NCBI GenBank assembly: GCA_048498155.1
Contig: JBEHYN010000003.1
Coordinates: 58,708 to 122,707 of the forward strand
Origin: BOG-938 sp048498155
Lineage (GTDB): Bacteria; Pseudomonadota; Alphaproteobacteria; Caulobacterales; Caulobacteraceae
Length of the DNA stretch: 64,000 bases
Direction of reading: 5' to 3'
Shown: one piece after another, positions 34,154 to 49,481 of the stretch
Layout of the letters: each line of letters starts with the position of its first letter
Numbering within the stretch: position 1 is the first letter of the stretch
Notes under the pieces: model-generated
The model's input: the letters and a program-made list of their open reading frames with translations, nothing else
Told to the model about the DNA's origin: nothing
Databases searched by the model: none
Position numbers and translations under genes: made by a program

Positions 34154-35153
34154 GGGCGCCTTTCTTGACGGTGTCGGAGGGATGGTCGGCGGTGGCCTCG
34201 AACAGGGCCTTGGCGGCCTTCACCACCGCTGAGACCGGAAGATCGAGCATATGACAGACCGGCTGGCACAGGCCCGGATCGACCGCCTGAATCTGCGAGA
34301 AACTGCGAGGCCCGCGTGCCACACGGGTGTTTTCGCCCCAAGGACCGTAGAGCCGTTCGTCGGACGGACCGAACAGGCCCAGGGTCGGGGCGCCTGCGGC
34401 GGCGGCCAGGTGCATCAAGCCGGAGTCATTGCCGACGAATAGGCGAGCCTGTTTGAGCGCCGCATAGGTGATCAACAGATCGCCCTGGCCAGTCAGATCG
34501 ATCCAGCGCTCCCGAGGAATGGAGCGACGCAGCGGCTCGGCCGCGCGCCAGTCGTCAGGCCCGCCCAGGATCAACAGGCGGCCATGCTCGAACGGTGCGC
34601 CCTTTTCCATCAGCTGGACCGCCGCCAAGGCGAACCGTTCCACCGGCCAAGTCTTGCCGATCCAGTTCGCAGCCGGGCCGATCGCGAGGATGGGACCGCC
34701 CGAGCCTAGCAGCGCCTCGGCCTTGGCTTCGGTCTGGGGACTCGTAAACAGGAAGGGCGGCGGAGGGGCCTCCGCCAGCTTCAACAACCGCGCCGCTTCG
34801 ATCACCTTGTGCACCGGCTGGCGGTCCCCCGCGCGGTGGATGGCGCGTTTCTTGGCCGACAGGAACCGGGCGATGGAGGAGCCGCGACGATCAAGGATCA
34901 AGCCCCAGCGGCGCTTGCGCACCTGGCCCCACAACTTGAACCAATGGCCCTTGCCCTTGGATTTCTCCATCACGATGATCTGGTCCAGATTGGGAACATC
35001 GCGATAGAGCGGCGCGGAGGGAGGTCCGGCGACGATGGTGAAACGGGTGTCGGGAATTTCGTCGTGCAGACGCTTCAGCAGCCCCGACGCCAGCACGGCG
35101 TCGCCGATGCGGTTCGAACTGATATACAGGATCGGAAAACCCTTGGGCGTCAT
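34146..35153 (-). CDS. Family 9 glycosyltransferase (heptosyltransferase-like)
   Basis: 335 residues from MTPKGFPILYISSNRIGD; a longer open frame upstream lies across ygfZ and is not coding. GT9 hallmarks are SNRIGDAVLASGLL at the N terminus, GPAANWIGKTWPVERFA, and the nucleotide-sugar site FVGNDSGLMHLAAAAGAPTLGLFGPS. GT9 enzymes add ADP-heptose or similar sugars to the lipopolysaccharide core at the inner membrane. It is co-oriented with, and overlaps, pyrC. Confidence 0.9.
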   Translation of the reverse strand: MTPKGFPILYISSNRIGDAVLASGLLKRLHDEIPDTRFTIVAGPPSAPLYRDVPNLDQIIVMEKSKGKGHWFKLWGQVRKRRWGLILDRRGSSIARFLSAKKRAIHRAGDRQPVHKVIEAARLLKLAEAPPPPFLFTSPQTEAKAEALLGSGGPILAIGPAANWIGKTWPVERFALAAVQLMEKGAPFEHGRLLILGGPDDWRAAEPLRRSIPRERWIDLTGQGDLLITYAALKQARLFVGNDSGLMHLAAAAGAPTLGLFGPSDERLYGPWGENTRVARGPRSFSQIQAVDPGLCQPVCHMLDLPVSAVVKAAKALFEATADHPSDTVKKGAHG

Positions 35154-35210
35154 CGCTTCATCTATAGGGCGTACTCCGCCATCGCCCAAGCTTTGCACTG
35201 CGTACGGTTC

Positions 35211-36056
35211 ATGACCCTGCCTATATTCCACCGTTTGGCCAGTCGCGCACTCGTGGCGGTGCGCGGCGCCGACTGGCGGTCCTTCCTGCAAAACCTGTTG
35301 AGCAACGATGTGGAGGCGTTGGACGCCGACCAAGCGCGCGCGGCCCTGCTGCTGACTCCGCAGGGCAAGCTTTTGTTCGACCTGATCGTCATCGCTCAAG
35401 ACGACGGCGCCTTGCTCGACGTTCTGGCTGAGCGGCGCGAGGCCTTGATCCAGCGGCTCAAGCTGTATCGCCTGCGCGCCAAAATCGAGATCGAGCCGGC
35501 CGAAGACGCGGTGTGGGCCGCCACGGGCGTGTCGCCGGTGGGCGGCGGCTGGATCGCCGACCCGCGTCTTGGGGCGCTCGGTTGGCGGGGTTACGGCATT
35601 GCCCCACCGCCGGGCGCCGCCATCGCGGACGAAGCGGCCTATCGCGCCCTGGCCCTGAGCCTGGGCGTGCCGGATCCGGCCCTGGACTGCACGCCTGACA
35701 AGACCTTCCCCCTGGAGGCGGACTTTGACCTGCTGAACGCCATCGATTTCCACAAGGGCTGCTATGTCGGCCAGGAGACCACTTCGCGCATGAAGCGGCG
35801 CAGCGCGGTCAAGACCCGCATGGCTCCGGTCACCTTTGAGGGGCCGGCTCCCGCCCATGGCGCGCCCGTCATGGCCGGAGATCTGCGCGCGGGCGAGGTG
35901 CTGTCCGGCGCGAACGGCCGCGCCATGGCCCTGCTGCGATTGGACCGAGCGGTGAGTGGTCAACTGACCGTCGAGGGCCGCCCGGTAACACTGGATGCGC
36001 CGTCTTGGTGGCCCCACGACGTGCTTCCGAAGGCAGGCGATTCGGAGCCAGACTGA
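35211..36056 (+). CDS. ygfZ: Folate-binding protein YgfZ (Fe–S cluster repair)
   Basis: 281 residues, started at MTLPIFHRLA. A GcvT-like fold with the YgfZ signature KGCYVGQE near residues 181–188, including the redox-active Cys. An early WRSFLQNLLSNDVEAL block is also typical. It takes part in maintaining Fe–S proteins such as MiaB together with tetrahydrofolate. It is divergent from the glycosyltransferase (57 nt) and followed by tag after 4 nt. Confidence 0.92.
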   Translation: MTLPIFHRLASRALVAVRGADWRSFLQNLLSNDVEALDADQARAALLLTPQGKLLFDLIVIAQDDGALLDVLAERREALIQRLKLYRLRAKIEIEPAEDAVWAATGVSPVGGGWIADPRLGALGWRGYGIAPPPGAAIADEAAYRALALSLGVPDPALDCTPDKTFPLEADFDLLNAIDFHKGCYVGQETTSRMKRRSAVKTRMAPVTFEGPAPAHGAPVMAGDLRAGEVLSGANGRAMALLRLDRAVSGQLTVEGRPVTLDAPSWWPHDVLPKAGDSEPD

Positions 36057-36060
36057 CCCC

Positions 36061-36657
36061 ATGGGCGAGCCACTGATTCGATGCGGATGGGGCGGCATGG
36101 CGGGAACAGTTATCTATGAATCCTATCACGACACCGAATGGGGCGTACCTGAACGGGACAATCGCGCCCTGTGGGAAAAGCTGGTGCTGGACGGGTTTCA
36201 GGCCGGGCTGTCGTGGATCACCATCCTGAAGAAACGCGAAGCTTTCCGCGCCGCGTTCGACAATTTTGATCCGGAAAAGGTTGCTCGCTATGGCGAGACT
36301 GACCGCGCACGGCTGATGGCCGACGCGGACATCGTTCGCTCCAACGCCAAGATCGACGCCGCTATTTCAGGCGCGCGCATCTTTCTGGACATACGCGAGC
36401 GCGGCGAGGACTTCTCGAGTTTCCTGTGGGCCTATGTTGACGGAGCGCCGATCCAGAACGGCTTTGAGACCCTGGCTCAGATTCCCGCCCAGACCCCTGC
36501 ATCCGTGCAGATGGCCAAGGCGCTCAAAGCCAAGGGGTTCAAGTTCTGCGGCCCGGTGATCGTCTACGCCTTCATGCAGGCCACCGGCATGGTCAACGAC
36601 CACCTGACCGGCTGTTTCCGCCACGATCCGGTGCGCGCCATGGGCCAAGCCCAATGA
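36061..36657 (+). CDS. tag: DNA-3-methyladenine glycosylase I
   Basis: 198 residues from MGEPLIRCGW. It excises 3-methyladenine in base excision repair. The zinc ligand Cys sits in IRCGWG, HDTEWGVPERDNRALWEKLVLDGFQAGLSW is the signature N-terminal half, and late Cys/His ligands lie in FCGPVIVYAFMQATGMVNDHLTGCFRH. It is tightly packed between ygfZ and rnhB, forming a ygfZ–tag–rnhB unit. Confidence 0.95.
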   Translation: MGEPLIRCGWGGMAGTVIYESYHDTEWGVPERDNRALWEKLVLDGFQAGLSWITILKKREAFRAAFDNFDPEKVARYGETDRARLMADADIVRSNAKIDAAISGARIFLDIRERGEDFSSFLWAYVDGAPIQNGFETLAQIPAQTPASVQMAKALKAKGFKFCGPVIVYAFMQATGMVNDHLTGCFRHDPVRAMGQAQ

Positions 36658-37286
36658 GACAGGGTCCAGACATGATGCTGGAGCAAGCCTGCGGCGCAGG
36701 CCCCGTGTGCGGGGTGGATGAGGCAGGACGCGGGCCCTGGGCCGGGCCGGTGTCGGCGGGGGCGGTGATCCTCGACCCGCGCAAGGTGCCCGAGGGCCTG
36801 AACGACTCCAAGGCGCTGAGCCACAAACAGCGCGAGGCCCTGGAGATTGAGATCAAGACCCACGCCATAGCCTGGGCAGTGGGCTTCGCCTCTGTGGCCG
36901 AGATCGACGCGCTGAATATTCTCCAGGCCACGGGCTTAGCCATGCGTCGGGCGGTGGAGGCGCTGTCGACGCCGGCGGCCTTCGCCCTGGTGGACGGCAA
37001 CTACGCGTTCCGTCTGCCCTGCCCGGTCAAGACCGTGGTCAAGGGCGACGCCCTGTCCTGCTCCATCGCCGCCGCCTCGATCCTCGCCAAGACCGCGCGT
37101 GACCGGCTGATGGTGGAGTTGGATGGACTCTACCCTGGCTACGGCTTTTCCGCCCACAAGGGCTATCACGCCCAGAGGCATGTCGAGGCCCTGCGACGGT
37201 TGGGTCCTTGTCCCGAACATCGAAGGTCATGGGCGCCGATTAAGCTGGCGATGGCGGGCCATGGGGCGGCCTTCGAGGAGTCCTGA
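36654..37286 (+). CDS. rnhB: Ribonuclease HII
   Basis: 210 residues. It cleaves RNA in RNA–DNA hybrids and misincorporated ribonucleotides. The catalytic carboxylates are in GVDEAGRGPWAGPV, LNDSKAL and LVDGNYAF. VKGDALSCSIAAASILAKTARDR and YGFSAHKGY complete the family pattern. It starts inside the tag stop region (4-nt overlap). A downstream ATG (MLEQ) is an alternative start. Confidence 0.95.
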   Translation: MRQGPDMMLEQACGAGPVCGVDEAGRGPWAGPVSAGAVILDPRKVPEGLNDSKALSHKQREALEIEIKTHAIAWAVGFASVAEIDALNILQATGLAMRRAVEALSTPAAFALVDGNYAFRLPCPVKTVVKGDALSCSIAAASILAKTARDRLMVELDGLYPGYGFSAHKGYHAQRHVEALRRLGPCPEHRRSWAPIKLAMAGHGAAFEES

Positions 37287-37350
37287 GGGCGCTGAACTGG
37301 ACTGCGGCGTTCGATCCGTGTTCTTGTGGTGGGCGAAATCGGAGACAACC

Positions 37351-37746
37351 ATGTCTGCACGGTATGCTCTGACCCTGGTTGCAGCTGCGGCCCTTGTCGC
37401 CGGTCCCGCCCTGGCTTTGCCGGGCGATCAAACCCATCCGATCGATGTGCATTTTCGGCGAGGAACTGACAGCATCCGGCTAACCGGCGAGCTGAAGCAG
37501 AACGTCGATTGTTGTTATTATCGGATCAAGGCCCACGCGGGGCAGGTCTTACAGTGGCGTTTCACAGGCCCGGCCTATCGCGCGGTCATCACCTATCCTG
37601 ACGGCAGCGCGGAGGGTCCCGGCATCCCCAACGCCATCCCGATCGACAAGAACGGCGCCTATATTCTGCGCTTCGCCCCTAACCTGATGGCCGACGGCGC
37701 CTTTGGACGCTTCGTGCTCACCATCACGATCTTGCCGCCCAAGTAA
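37351..37746 (+). CDS. Small secreted protein, beta-rich, unknown function
   Basis: 131 residues from the ATG at 37351. The signal peptide ends near ALA–LPG (about residue 22). The mature part alternates hydrophobic residues and holds a vicinal Cys pair (DCCYY). A YRIKAHAGQVLQWRF segment resembles the strand pattern of pre-peptidase C-terminal/lysozyme-inhibitor-like beta sandwiches; that resemblance is weak. It lies 64 nt after rnhB. Confidence 0.6.
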   Translation: MSARYALTLVAAAALVAGPALALPGDQTHPIDVHFRRGTDSIRLTGELKQNVDCCYYRIKAHAGQVLQWRFTGPAYRAVITYPDGSAEGPGIPNAIPIDKNGAYILRFAPNLMADGAFGRFVLTITILPPK

Positions 37747-37791
37747 GGCCAAGAACTTTTGACGGTCCATTTGAGTCTGTAACCTTTTCCG

Positions 37792-37884
37792 CTCATCCCC
37801 GCGAAAGCGGGGACCCAGTCCTGTCCAGGGTTCGCCACACTGGAAAGACCTGGATTCCCGCTTTCGCGGGAACGACCGGATGAG
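37792..37884. repeat. Dispersed palindromic repeat, copy 1
   Basis: An 88-bp core (37792–37879) matches 38808–38895 with only three mismatches. It has an inner hairpin (CCCCGCGAAAGCGGGG), a second near-matching arm near its other end (CCCGCTTTCGCGGG), and outer ends CTCATCC/GGATGAG that pair across the element. This has the build of REP/RAYT- or MITE-like intergenic elements. When translated in one frame such elements give the familiar spurious 'PRKRESR' peptide. Confidence 0.85.
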
Positions 37885-37914
37885 GGGGAGGATCAACTCA
37901 ACCCGACTGACGAA

Positions 37915-38763
37915 CTAGCCGTCCAGGGCGGTCTTTAGAATTTCCCTGATGTCACGGCGACAGATGGCGTTGAAGCCTGCGTCCTCCACAGCCGCGCGCC
38001 GATCATCATTCCGGGCTAGGTCCATGCAAAGTCCGATAATCTCGCGCCTCCCCGCGAACGGCAGGTAGTCCTTGATGTCGTCCTCGATGAACACCCCAGG
38101 CTCAAGTTCCGAAACGACGGCCTTTCGGTTGGCCATCAGATAGGAGCAACGGACGATCTCGAAAATCTTCGCGTGGTCATACAGGTTGATGTTCAAGATC
38201 ACCTTGGACCGCTCGATCAAACCGTCGCGTGCGGCGCCGTAGAGGCCGCTAACGAACACCGTGGTCAGGCCGCAGTCAGATAGGGCGTGTAACGCCGCCA
38301 ACCGCTTGGGGCCGGCCAACCCATACAGCAGCACATCGATGTCCTGGGGCTGGACCTTGTTCAACCGGCTAAGCAGGGGCGCATAGCCCACGGGGACGAG
38401 GCGGACATCTACATCGCCCAGGCCTTTCCAGGCCTCCAGATTGGCGGCGCTATATTCCCAGATTCTGAAGCGCGACGCGCAATAGCGAAGCGAGGGCCGG
38501 ATCTGCTGCGGGGGCGCCCCGCGAAGTTGTTCGAAATTGTAGATGATCGTCCCGTCGGGAAAGGCGTTCAGCGCTTCCTGCGCCACTACCTGGGCTCCAA
38601 ACACGATGTTGGTGGCGTCCGGCGACAGATCATTGACCGAATAGCCGGCCTCGTGGCCCAACTGCTGTAGCCCCCATTGGACCGTGTCGATGACCTCCTT
38701 ATAGCCGTTGAGGCCGTGCATGATGTGCTCGCCCAAGCAGTGCACAAGTTGGAACCTAGCCAT
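37915..38763 (-). CDS. Glycosyltransferase-like protein (GT family 1-type), unassigned
   Basis: 282 residues. A GT-B-like pattern: an N-terminal Rossmann-type half with NYSVNDLS-like turns, then VRLVPVGYAP and DVLLYGLAGPKRLAALHAL as the start of the second half. KVILNINLYDHAKIFEIVR lies where the sugar-nucleotide loop and acceptor helix would be. Proteins of this pattern are found in capsule and O-antigen loci, but the donor and acceptor are unknown. The gene stands alone between two copies of the same repeat. Confidence 0.6.
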   Translation of the reverse strand: MARFQLVHCLGEHIMHGLNGYKEVIDTVQWGLQQLGHEAGYSVNDLSPDATNIVFGAQVVAQEALNAFPDGTIIYNFEQLRGAPPQQIRPSLRYCASRFRIWEYSAANLEAWKGLGDVDVRLVPVGYAPLLSRLNKVQPQDIDVLLYGLAGPKRLAALHALSDCGLTTVFVSGLYGAARDGLIERSKVILNINLYDHAKIFEIVRCSYLMANRKAVVSELEPGVFIEDDIKDYLPFAGRREIIGLCMDLARNDDRRAAVEDAGFNAICRRDIREILKTALDG

Positions 38764-38807
38764 CTAACGCCTTCGACGTCCCAGTTGAATCTCTAAGCCA
38801 TAACCCA

Positions 38808-38895
38808 CTCATCCCCGCGAAAGCGGGGACCCAGTCCTGTCCAGGATTCGCCCCACTGGAAAGACCTGGATTCACGCTTTCGCGGGAACGACCGG
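38808..38895. repeat. Dispersed palindromic repeat, copy 2
   Basis: Same orientation and 85/88 identical to the copy at 37792–37879, with its outer GGATGAG end lost. The two copies lie about 1.0 kb apart in direct orientation and bracket the glycosyltransferase-like gene. Confidence 0.85.
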
Positions 38896-38960
38896 TGGAA
38901 TGGTCGGCTCAGCATAACCGCCTGACCGACCATGCGCGACTAACGGCATGGCGCAACCCA

Positions 38961-38992
38961 CGAAAACGGCCCGGGATCGCTCCCGGGCCGTT
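38961..38992 (-). terminator. Terminator of the rpoBC operon
   Basis: On the minus strand a 12-bp stem, AACGGCCCGGGA (38992–38981 side) with TCCCGGGCCGTT (38976–38965), has a 4-nt loop and is followed by TTTTCG. It lies about 24 nt beyond the rpoC stop. Confidence 0.88.
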
Positions 38993-39015
38993 GCGTATTT
39001 CAGTTCAGACAAAGC

Positions 39016-43227
<4,212 letters not shown>

Positions 43228-43318
43228 GGAACTTCCAGTTCGTCAGAAATTTCCGAGGCTGGTGGGGAGAGGCTGACAACCCCTCCCCGGCCTTTGATGC
43301 GAAAGCGGCTAGCGCCGG

Positions 43319-47410
<4,092 letters not shown>

Positions 47411-47777
47411 CGTTGCTCCCTCGCGCGCCTTGGGCGCGGATCAAAAACAGCGGGCGGAATCCGCCCGTCAGGTCCTAGCGTCCACCCTCGGAACAGGCGG
47501 TCAAAACTGACCGTCCTGCCGGACGCCGGAATGTGACCCTTTCCCTCACGGGAACAGGGGCGCCCCTTCGCGCAGGTCAGAGGGCGGTAGACCGCGCCTC
47601 GGGGCTGGGTTGCGGACACGCCGACGCGCTCCACCGAATCTCTTCGTGAACGCGGGGATATAGGCGATGGCCGCAAGGATGGAAAGGGGCAAATGCGCCT
47701 GTTGCGAGAATCTTCATGGCGATGGCAAATCAGCCGGTCGCGGATCAATTCACAACCGGCCGCAGGGGCTCCCCACG
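47411..47777. other. Intergenic region carrying the rpoB leader
   Basis: 367 nt without a gene between divergent rpoB and the glutathione S-transferase gene. It must hold the promoters of both. The rpoB-proximal part has two hairpins (separate entry). I see no convincing −35/−10 pair by eye and no small gene. Confidence 0.6.
47424..47467 (-). promoter_or_regulatory. Two hairpins in the rpoB leader, one terminator-like
   Basis: On the minus strand CGGGCGG (47467–47461) and CCGCCCG (47457–47451) form a stem with a 3-nt loop, followed by CTGTTTTTGA. About 14 nt further CGCGCC/GGCGCG (47438–47433, 47429–47424) forms a second stem that ends next to the GAGGGAG ribosome-binding site (47422–47416). 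This could work as an attenuator or translational control element; the role is inferred. Confidence 0.45.
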
Positions 47778-48365
47778 ATGATGCAGATCTATGGCGACTC
47801 TATCTCGGGCAATTGCCTGAAGGTGAAGTGGACAGCCGATTATCTCGGCCTGGCTTACCGCTGGATCGAGACCGGGGTTTTGAACGGCGATACTCGCACG
47901 CCCGCTTTCCTCGCCTTGAATCCCGCAGGCCAAGTCCCGGTGGTGGTTTTGCGGGGCGGTCGGCCCCTGGCCCAGTCAAACGCCATCATCCTGTATCTCG
48001 CCGAAGGCTCGGCCCTGATTCCAGGCGAGCCCTATGCGCGCGCCAAGATGCTTGAATGGCTGTTCTGGGAGCAAAATAGCCACGAGCCCTACGTCGCCGT
48101 GGCGCGCTTCCAGGTGAAGTATCTCGGCAAGGCCGCCGCGAGCCTGGACGCCAAGCTGGTCGAACGGGGCCGGGCCGCGCTTAAGCGCCTCGATGAGGCG
48201 CTGGCGGCGTCTGACTATCTGGTCGGCTCGTGCTGCACCCTCGCGGACATCGCCTTGGTCGCCTACACGCGGTTGGCGCCCGAGGGCGGCTTTGACTTGG
48301 AACGCTATCCGTCAGTGCAGGCTTGGGTCGCCCGCGTGGAGACGGACCTCAAGATTTTGGATTGA
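47778..48365 (+). CDS. Glutathione S-transferase family protein
   Basis: 195 residues; two adjacent ATGs (47778 and 47781) are possible starts. The thioredoxin-like N-terminal domain contains the cis-Pro element QVPVVV and the glutathione gamma-glutamyl-binding LAQSNAIILYLAE (the SNAI motif). An all-helical C-terminal domain contains LVGSCCTLADIALVAYTRLA with the N-capping box and Asp. It probably acts in detoxification. It reads away from rpoB and interrupts the usual rplL–rpoB adjacency. Confidence 0.9.
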   Translation: MMQIYGDSISGNCLKVKWTADYLGLAYRWIETGVLNGDTRTPAFLALNPAGQVPVVVLRGGRPLAQSNAIILYLAEGSALIPGEPYARAKMLEWLFWEQNSHEPYVAVARFQVKYLGKAAASLDAKLVERGRAALKRLDEALAASDYLVGSCCTLADIALVAYTRLAPEGGFDLERYPSVQAWVARVETDLKILD

Positions 48366-48418
48366 CCGGGGACCGCGGCCGCCTTGCCTACGGTAAGGAA
48401 CATCCTGACCCTCCCGCC

Positions 48419-48721
48419 ATGATCACCAGCAAGATCACCAGCAAGGCCCAGACGACCATTCCCCAAGCCGTCCGCGTGGCGCTCGGTTTGAAGGAAGGCG
48501 ATGAGGTCGCCTATCAGATTGAGGGGGATCAGGTCACCCTGACCAAGAGACGTCCAAACGCGTTCGCCGGAGATCCCTTTGCGGCCTTCTCCGAGTGGAG
48601 CTCGGACGCAGACACAGAGGACTATGCCGATCTTGAGCAAGGCGACGTGATCCGAGTTCCCTTCCCCTACACTGATCCAAAGCGCATTGCCGTTGGTGGC
48701 GATGGTGACGAGCGCCCGTAA
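48419..48721 (+). CDS. AbrB/MazE-type antitoxin, read-through into toxin remnant
   Basis: 100 residues. The first ~45 are a swapped-hairpin AbrB/SpoVT domain (KITSKAQTTIPQAVRVALGLKEGDEVAY). A Pro/Ala/acidic tail ending DTEDYADL is the usual toxin-binding end. The frame then continues without a stop into EQGDVIRVPFPYTDP, which is the start of a MazF/PemK toxin. After 13 further frame-shifted residues it ends. The DNA-binding domain looks functional, so an orphan antitoxin may still be made. Confidence 0.75.
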   Translation: MITSKITSKAQTTIPQAVRVALGLKEGDEVAYQIEGDQVTLTKRRPNAFAGDPFAAFSEWSSDADTEDYADLEQGDVIRVPFPYTDPKRIAVGGDGDERP

Positions 48722-48904
48722 TCGGTCATGGCCAGGAGACTGCCTGATCGAGGCCTATACGCAGGCCGGACTGCCCAAGCCTTCCATAATCAGGCCATGC
48801 AGATTACGACAATCGAGGTTCGAGGCGCTGAGCGTCTTGGACGGCTGCCGGACACCCTGACCGCTCAGGTTGTAGGCGCGGTCGTCGCCCTGTTGGGCCG
48901 GTAA
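48635..48904 (+). pseudogene. Decayed MazF/PemK-family toxin gene
   Basis: Three pieces of a MazF-like toxin lie in order in different frames. EQGDVIRVPFPYTDP is fused to the antitoxin frame (48635–48679). From about 48687, LVAMVTSARNRSWPGD and AGLPKPSIIRP follow in a second frame. From about 48799, ITTIEVRGAERLGRLP to VVALLGR and a stop at 48902–48904 follow in a third. The RRPALVV-type segment expected between pieces one and two is missing. So the gene has an internal deletion of roughly 20 codons plus at least two frame breaks and cannot make a toxin. Confidence 0.8.
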
Positions 48905-48934
48905 GCAGTCGGACGGACGTGCGCCGTTGGACGA

Positions 48935-48970
48935 GATATGAAGTTAAACTTTGTAGTTTAGCTTCATATC
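48935..48970 (+). promoter_or_regulatory. Near-perfect 15-bp palindrome, MarR operator candidate
   Basis: GATATGAAGTTAAAC (48935–48949) and GTTTAGCTTCATATC (48956–48970) are inverted repeats with one mismatch and a 6-nt centre. It lies 15 nt before the ATG of the MarR gene and stands out as AT-rich in a GC-rich region. Binding by the adjacent MarR protein is inferred. Confidence 0.65.
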
Positions 48971-48985
48971 TGCTAGGTGCGGTCC

Positions 48986-49438
48986 ATGGACAAGCGGATC
49001 GACGATTCCGACGCCGCCCGCGCCTCGGCGTTGGCAGGAGAGCTTCGCGTCGTGCTGGGCAAGCTCAAACGGCGCCTGCGCGATCAGATGCATATGGGCG
49101 ACTTGACTTGGGCCCAGACCTCCGCGCTTCGGCGCCTGGAGCGCGAGGGACCGGCAACCGTCACCGTCCTGGCGCGCGATGAAGGTATGCGGCCGCAGTC
49201 CATGGGCGCTGTTGTGGCGGTTCTTGAGGCGGCAGGCTTGGTCAGCGGCGCGCCCGACCCCCAAGACGGACGCCAAGTCATTTGGTCGCTTAACCCCGCC
49301 TGCCTCGAGATGATGAAAGACAGCCGCGCTGCGCGTCAGGACTGGCTGATGCGAGCCATACAGGCCCATCTTTCTGCAGAGGAACAGACACTACTGACCG
49401 ATGCCGTCGACCTGCTCAAACGCCTGATCCAGCCATGA
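48986..49438 (+). CDS. MarR-family repressor next to an MFS exporter
   Basis: 150 residues from MDKRIDD. The winged helix includes LTWAQTSALRRLEREGPATVTVLARDEGMRPQSMGAVVAVLEAAGL, and the wing is PDPQDGRQVIWSL with the DxR signature. The upstream palindrome and the following MFS gene (43 nt later) give the classic layout of a drug- or metabolite-responsive efflux unit with autorepression. Confidence 0.9.
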   Translation: MDKRIDDSDAARASALAGELRVVLGKLKRRLRDQMHMGDLTWAQTSALRRLEREGPATVTVLARDEGMRPQSMGAVVAVLEAAGLVSGAPDPQDGRQVIWSLNPACLEMMKDSRAARQDWLMRAIQAHLSAEEQTLLTDAVDLLKRLIQP

Positions 49439-49481
49439 GTGCGCACCGGCCTCGCCGACCTCTCAACCCAGTGAGTCTTCC

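Noticed and set aside
35154..36098. Upstream extension of the family 9 glycosyltransferase frame over ygfZ
   Set aside because: The extension overlaps a recognisable gene on the other strand. The ATG at 35153 gives the normal GT9 N terminus.
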